Assembly: GCA_903813345.2 (NCBI GenBank)
Contig: CAIIXF020000004.1
Coordinates: 26,415,985-26,475,984, forward strand
DNA length: 60,000 nt
Source of the DNA: Owenia fusiformis
Taxonomy: Eukaryota > Annelida > Polychaeta > Sabellida > Oweniidae
Reading direction: 5' to 3'
In this document: piece by piece, positions 55,546 to 60,000 of the stretch
Position numbering within the stretch: the first letter of the stretch is position 1
Layout of the letters: the number at the start of each line of letters is the position of its first letter
Position numbers and translations under genes: made by a program
Notes under the pieces: generated by a model
What the model saw: the letters and a program-made list of their open reading frames with translations, nothing else
Databases searched by the model: none
What the model was told of the DNA's origin: nothing

Positions 55546-55837
55546 CCACCCTCGTGTTGTACCTTACCCCACGCGTTAAACTGTCACGCTTAATTTGGTA
55601 CACACCCTGTGTGTTATTGCAAATGCGGGTATGAAATCAGAAATGGATTCCACAAAACCATACGCGAGACATTAAGACCTCTGAATAATGCCACAGTCAC
55701 ATTTCATCTACGGCGGCGTACAGTACAGCGGCCATAGGTTTCCAAAATCGAGAGAAATATGCAGCATGAAATAAAGAGATAAGCAGTACGATGTCGATTT
55801 TCTAAATTGATTGAATCGAGTGAAGCTACCGAAGCCA
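55546..55837. other. No feature seen
   Basis: Slightly higher GC than its neighbours; no exon recognised. Confidence 0.35.
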
Positions 55838-56076
55838 CACTGGCGGATCTACGGAGGGGGGGGGGTACATGGGCCCTCCCCCTTGGGTGGGCCCATAGGG
55901 TCCTATTGATTTTTAGGCCTCACAAAATGGGCCTTTTTGGGCATAACTTGGCCTTTTTAAACAAAATTTTCAAAAGGGGCCTTACATTTTCAAAATTTGG
56001 ACCCTATTTTAGGTTTTAAGGGCCTAATTTTTTCCAGATTTGATATGTGGGCTTGTTAGCTTCTGAATCCACCAGT
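55838..56076. mobile_element. MITE with CACTGGYGGAT termini
   Basis: 239 bp; ends CACTGGCGGATCTACGG and (inverse) CACTGGTGGATTCAGAAG. It contains an 11-base G-run at about 55856-55866 and GGGCC repeats. No target duplication recognised. Confidence 0.7.
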
Positions 56077-57303
56077 GCGCCGTACGGTTGCCGTAGAGCA
56101 AAAGTGAATGAGGCTTAGGTTGTAATTTTGCAAAGTGTGCGCCATATGAAAATAACAAGTATAAGTAAATACGAGGGGTGATCAATAAGTAATGGACATC
56201 ATAATCATTTGATGGATTATGATGTTTTATCTTCAGCAAGGTACACATTAAATGAATCGATTTGTCCTCTGAACATCATAGAGCGAAGAAGTTGTTCAAC
56301 GCAATGACTAGTTGTTAGTAAATAATTTGAAATAAAGAAATACTATATAAAAAAATATTGTATATGGCACATGGCCAACATGGCCACATCTTGTTCTGGT
56401 CCTGGATACATTAACGTCCCATCCCATCAAACGACAAATTAACAATGTTTTTTTAGATGAAGACATTGTGCATTCAGGAAAACCCCTGCCATATTCAGTC
56501 CGCAAACAATTGCTGCGGACCAAGAAATCTGAATAAATTGAAGAATTTGTTGGTCTGATTTAAATTTTAAAAAATATTCTAACCTAGATATTCTTGCACT
56601 GTTATTGGCCAATTCTGTTAGGTATTGAACTTTCCAAAGCAAATATCTATGACCCGTGAGAACTAAATCTAAATAAAAATAAAGTGTCTTGAAGTTGCCT
56701 TTCTGATTGACCTTTTGAAGGTCAACGAAAGGTCAGATCAGAAATCTGAGGTCAGGTAGATATGAACTCTCTGTCACCTCTTTCTGTGTAACAAAATTGA
56801 GGAAAAATGATCAAGCGTACAGTGCCAAAAGTTGAGAAATGGAAAAAGACTGGATTTGACCTACACTTGACCTTGACGTTGGCATCGTAGCAAGTTCCGT
56901 ACGATTGACTTAACAGAATTTTTTTAGTAAAATAATGAATAAAAAGATAATATGAGATACTCCGAGAAAGCCATATCCAATCCATAGAAGGAATATCATG
57001 AGAAAAACACTGTCCCTCGGTTTACCATCCGTATAGGCAATACATTAGAAGCTCTTCCCAAAATTGTTCTGCAAATTTGGAGATTTTTTTCAGAAAGTAT
57101 TTTTTTGATTTTTGTCTTTGAAGCTCGAAAACATGTTTTTCGTCATTTTTAACACCGCATGTCAAATGATAGTTACATATATTGACATACATATCAAAAA
57201 TTGGTTTTTTAGAAACATCGCACCGTCAAATACGGGTTTTATAGAGATGCTTTGAAGATCACCTATGCTCAGGCGATGTACAGCATATTTTGCATAGGAC
57301 ATA
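56077..57303. other. Unassigned, with one mariner-type end
   Basis: TACGAGGGGTGATCAATAAG at about 56170 is the kind of sequence that ends mariner transposons; no partner end or transposase was found, so it is probably a solo end. CTTTCTGATTGACCTTTTGA followed by AGGTCAACGAAAGG at 56698-56731 is a small hairpin. No exon seen. Confidence 0.45.
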
Positions 57304-60000
57304 TCATCATCATCATCATCATCATCATGTTTAGGAGGGTAAGGTTAGTCCTGTGTTGTCCTCCCTTCTGGTTTTATTATTTACATGGATTCTTATGGGC
57401 AGTTTTCAATTTCTTTGGTATTTTATTTCCCAAAGACGGTTTTGTATTTAATTAAATGTGACGGTTGCACTAAAATTATGTTGAACATGGGCAAAAAACT
57501 AGTGTAGTGTGAACTGGTCATCCTGGGTCTCTTGTGATCTTCTACATGTCTGGGTAGTAGTAGGTATCGACCTTTACCTTGAAATCATCTAATGTTAAGG
57601 CTGTAACTACATTCTCTGGGAGGTTGTTCCAGTCGTCTATGGTACGCTGACTGAAGAACCCTCGTCTCAGGGCAAGGTTACATCTGGGTTTGTAGAATTT
57701 CTGGCTGTGGCCTCTTGTGTTGGTGTGACTTGGGGTAAAGAAGTGGGATGGCTCTATCTTGTCTATCTCATTCATGATTTTATATACTTGAATTAAGTCT
57801 CCTCTTTTCCTCCTGTATGTCATCGGAAATAGGTGAAGCTGCTTTAGTCGTTCTTCGTAGGGTAGGTCGGTCATGCCGGTGATGAGTTTGGTGGCTCTCC
57901 TTTGTATTTTCTCAATCTTATTAATGTCCAATTGATATCTGGGATTCCAGGCTACGGTGCAGTATTCCAGGTGGGGGCGGACTAGGGTTGTGTATAGGGG
58001 GAGGAAAATATCTGCATCTTTGTTTGAGAATGTTCTTTTGATTGCACCCAAAATCTTATTTGCTTTGTTTACACAGTTGGAGACATGGTCATGGAACTTT
58101 AAATCCTGGTCAATGGTCACGCCAAGGTCACGTTCTTTGGTGACATCTTCCAGTGGTTGGTTATCTAGTGTGTATTTGTGGTTGTTGTTATTGTTCCCCA
58201 GATGAAGAACTTTACATTTGCTGGAGTTGAATTTGAGCAGCCATTTTTCGGACCACTTGACAAGTTCGTTAATGTCTTCTTGTAGTTTAGTGATGTCGTC
58301 TTGTCTGGGAATGGCATTGTACAGCTTCGTGTCATCAGCGAAGATTTTCAAAGTGCTTTTAACTTTCTCGGGAAGATCGTTTATGTAGATTATGAAGGCC
58401 AGTGGTCCGAGGCTCGAGCCTTGAGGGATACCACTGGTGACTTCAGTCCAGCTTGAGAGGCTACCATTGACTTTGACTCTCTGTCTTCGTTTAGTCAGGA
58501 ATGCAGTCAGCCACTTTAGAAGGTTCCCCTTGAAGCCATAGCTGTTTAGTTTTTCAAGTAGTCTGCAGTGCGGTACGCTGTCAAACGCCCGGGAAAAGTC
58601 AAAATATATTACGTCTATTGGGTTGCCAGTATCGAGTAGACTTGTCCAATCCTCAAGTACTGTAAGCAACTGGGTGCTACATGAACGCCCGGGTACAAAC
58701 CCGTGTTGGGCATCTGTTAATAAGCCCAGTGTCACCATGTGGTTTACCATTGCGTCCCTAATTATGGATTCCATGGTCTTACACAGGATACAAGTTAGCG
58801 ATATTGGACGGTAGTTGCTGGGAGCTGTTCTTTTACCCTTTTTGTGGATGGGTGTTATCTCGCCATCTTTCCAGATTGATGGTAATGTTCCTGAATCTAG
58901 GGATTTGGTAAAAAGCAGACTGAGAGGGAGGGCTAGTTCATGTGAACATTCCAGTAGAAATCTTGCGGGAATATTGTCGGGGCCGGGGGATTTGCAGGCT
59001 TTGAGCTTTTTGAGTTTATGTAGGACTAGTTCCTCTGTAAATTCTATAGTTTCCAAGGTTTGGGTTGATCTGGGAGTTATTCTGGGGATGTTTGTGTCGT
59101 CTTCTACAGTAAACATGGTGGCGAAGTATTGACTTAGGATGTTTGCCATTTCCGTATTCTCATCTGTTGTACTACCATCTGGCTTGTCTAGTGAGCTGAT
59201 CTTGGGGCGCGTCCTGAGTTTAGAGTTGACGTATGCCCAGAAGGCCTTAGGATTAGTCTTTATTTGTTTGGCTATATCTTTCTCAAATTCTTTACATAGC
59301 TGTCTGCATAGTCTTCTGGTTTCATTGCTTGTTTTCTTCGCTTTCAGGTAGTCTTGATACGTCTTGGTTTCTCTGTAGTGTTTCCAGGCCTTGGATTTTC
59401 TTCGCAGTTGCCTTAATCCTCTTAGTGTCATCCATTTTTTCCTTTTCTTTTTGTTGGTTTTGAAAGGAATGTTTGCTTCAATGTTGTCCATGATGGTTCT
59501 ATGCAGTATGTTCCAGGCTGTCTCTGTAGTTTTCCCACTGAGTTCTTGTTTCCAGTTTATGTTTTTAAGGTTGTTCCTGATTGTATCATAGTCTCCTTTG
59601 TTGAAGTTTCTGGGTGTTGGGGAATCAAGCGGGGGTATGGGCTTCTGGTCTAACATGGTAAGATTGAACTTGAGTGTAAGATGGTCGCTGAGTCCTAGTG
59701 GTGTGTCGTAGCTTTTGTCACTTATGGTATGTTCTTCTTTCGTGATAATCAGGTCAATTAGAGTGTCTCGTTGTCCATGGCGTTTCCGTGTGGGTTCTGT
59801 AATGTGCTGGTATAAGAATAAGTTCTGGAGACAGTTTACGTATCTTGTACTAATATGGTCTTCACATGCAGATGATGTCATGTCTTCCCAGTTGATCTCT
59901 GGTAGGTTGAAGTCCCCTATAATGCACAGTTGAGTGTGACTGGATGAGGCAAGTTCCTTTGTGAGCTCTATAAGTTCTGTTTGCTGGTCTGTTGTGTCTC
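57304..60000 (-). mobile_element. LINE retrotransposon B (CR1 type), continues past the right edge
   Basis: Minus-strand element ending in an (ATG)n/(GAT)n tail at 57304-57330, preceded by CCTTACCCTCCTAAAC. This tail type is characteristic of CR1 elements. The coding part is open to the right edge of the window. Confidence 0.93.
57542..60000 (-). CDS. LINE B endonuclease-reverse transcriptase (ORF2, partial)
   Basis: Open frame of 779 codons from the first ATG at 59881, but also open beyond it to the window edge. The extension reads QLCIIGDFNLPEINWED, the conserved Asn-containing motif of APE-type endonucleases, so translation starts outside the window. Further on are LGLSDHLTL (endonuclease SDH motif), NYRPISLTCILCKTMESII, VIYFDFSRAFDSVPH (first RT Asp), GIPQGSSLGPLAFIIYINDL and IFADDTKLY (about residues 512-520). 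The C terminus, IQRRATKLI, LPYEERLKQLHLFPMTYRR and GFFSQRTIDDWNNLPENVV, is typical of CR1. No internal stop or frameshift: a young, possibly active copy. Not a host gene. Confidence 0.95.
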   Translation of the reverse strand, partial: DTTDQQTELIELTKELASSSHTQLCIIGDFNLPEINWEDMTSSACEDHISTRYVNCLQNLFLYQHITEPTRKRHGQRDTLIDLIITKEEHTISDKSYDTPLGLSDHLTLKFNLTMLDQKPIPPLDSPTPRNFNKGDYDTIRNNLKNINWKQELSGKTTETAWNILHRTIMDNIEANIPFKTNKKKRKKWMTLRGLRQLRRKSKAWKHYRETKTYQDYLKAKKTSNETRRLCRQLCKEFEKDIAKQIKTNPKAFWAYVNSKLRTRPKISSLDKPDGSTTDENTEMANILSQYFATMFTVEDDTNIPRITPRSTQTLETIEFTEELVLHKLKKLKACKSPGPDNIPARFLLECSHELALPLSLLFTKSLDSGTLPSIWKDGEITPIHKKGKRTAPSNYRPISLTCILCKTMESIIRDAMVNHMVTLGLLTDAQHGFVPGRSCSTQLLTVLEDWTSLLDTGNPIDVIYFDFSRAFDSVPHCRLLEKLNSYGFKGNLLKWLTAFLTKRRQRVKVNGSLSSWTEVTSGIPQGSSLGPLAFIIYINDLPEKVKSTLKIFADDTKLYNAIPRQDDITKLQEDINELVKWSEKWLLKFNSSKCKVLHLGNNNNNHKYTLDNQPLEDVTKERDLGVTIDQDLKFHDHVSNCVNKANKILGAIKRTFSNKDADIFLPLYTTLVRPHLEYCTVAWNPRYQLDINKIEKIQRRATKLITGMTDLPYEERLKQLHLFPMTYRRKRGDLIQVYKIMNEIDKIEPSHFFTPSHTNTRGHSQKFYKPRCNLALRRGFFSQRTIDDWNNLPENVVTALTLDDFKVKVDTYYYPDM

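Noticed and set aside
56170-56640. Mariner transposase next to the mariner-type end
   Set aside because: Frames at 56308-56642 show no helix-turn-helix or DDD/DDE motif; only the terminal sequence is recognisable.
57957-59933. Plus-strand frames inside LINE B
   Set aside because: Antisense shadows of the reverse-transcriptase frame.

Overview
The window is nuclear DNA of an animal, probably a marine invertebrate. Evidence is spliced genes with GT-AG introns, clear animal orthologues (a Rab6 GTPase and Mediator subunit MED10), secreted cysteine-rich modular proteins, CR1/L2-type LINEs, and dense AT-rich intergenic sequence full of miniature inverted-repeat elements and minisatellites. I cannot place it more exactly; a deuterostome or lophotrochozoan would both fit. 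There is no rRNA, CRISPR array or prokaryotic operon.

Genes. (1) Rab6, minus strand: three small coding exons at 23600-23669, 22058-22116 and 10619-10672. All splice sites and phases agree and encode residues 1-61; the rest lies beyond the left edge. (2) MED10, plus strand, 25793-26197: a complete single-exon coding region head-to-head with Rab6. (3) A secreted serpin, minus strand, exons 34860-35904 and 33722-33999, 440 residues, with an unusual C-terminal hydrophobic tail after the serpin fold. (4) A secreted modular serine protease, minus strand, exons 44255-44870 and 41155-43166, 875 residues: signal peptide, Cys-rich/VWC-like region, trypsin domain and about five thrombospondin type-1 repeats. 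Most other open frames lie in repeats or have no recognisable content.

Layout. 0.4-20 kb (Rab6 intron 2 and what lies downstream of exon 3) is packed with tandem repeats (13, 19, 44, 32-34 and 30 bp units), small TIR elements, one copy of an 850-bp fold-back element and a tRNA-derived SINE. 20-26 kb holds the Rab6 5' end, a 1-kb TIR element and MED10. 26-33 kb holds back-to-back MITEs, three different long inverted-repeat structures and a 28-bp minisatellite. 33-45 kb holds the serpin and protease genes, each with a fold-back MITE in its intron, a second fold-back copy and a further palindromic element. 45-50 kb holds two TTAA-flanked elements, one of them with an uninterrupted 'empty-site' copy at 55 kb. 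52-60 kb holds two minus-strand LINEs with long open reverse-transcriptase frames.

Most unusual: a composite array of four abutting palindromes (30461-31993) inside a pair of mariner-like ends; three CAC-ended elements with 5-bp target duplications (8954, 18787, 38377); a TTAA insertion proven by an empty site in the same window; a fold-back with an 8-bp duplication and a stem-loop at each end (29098-29695); a serpin with a membrane-anchor-like tail; and a trypsin-domain protease without the usual Arg-Ile activation site.
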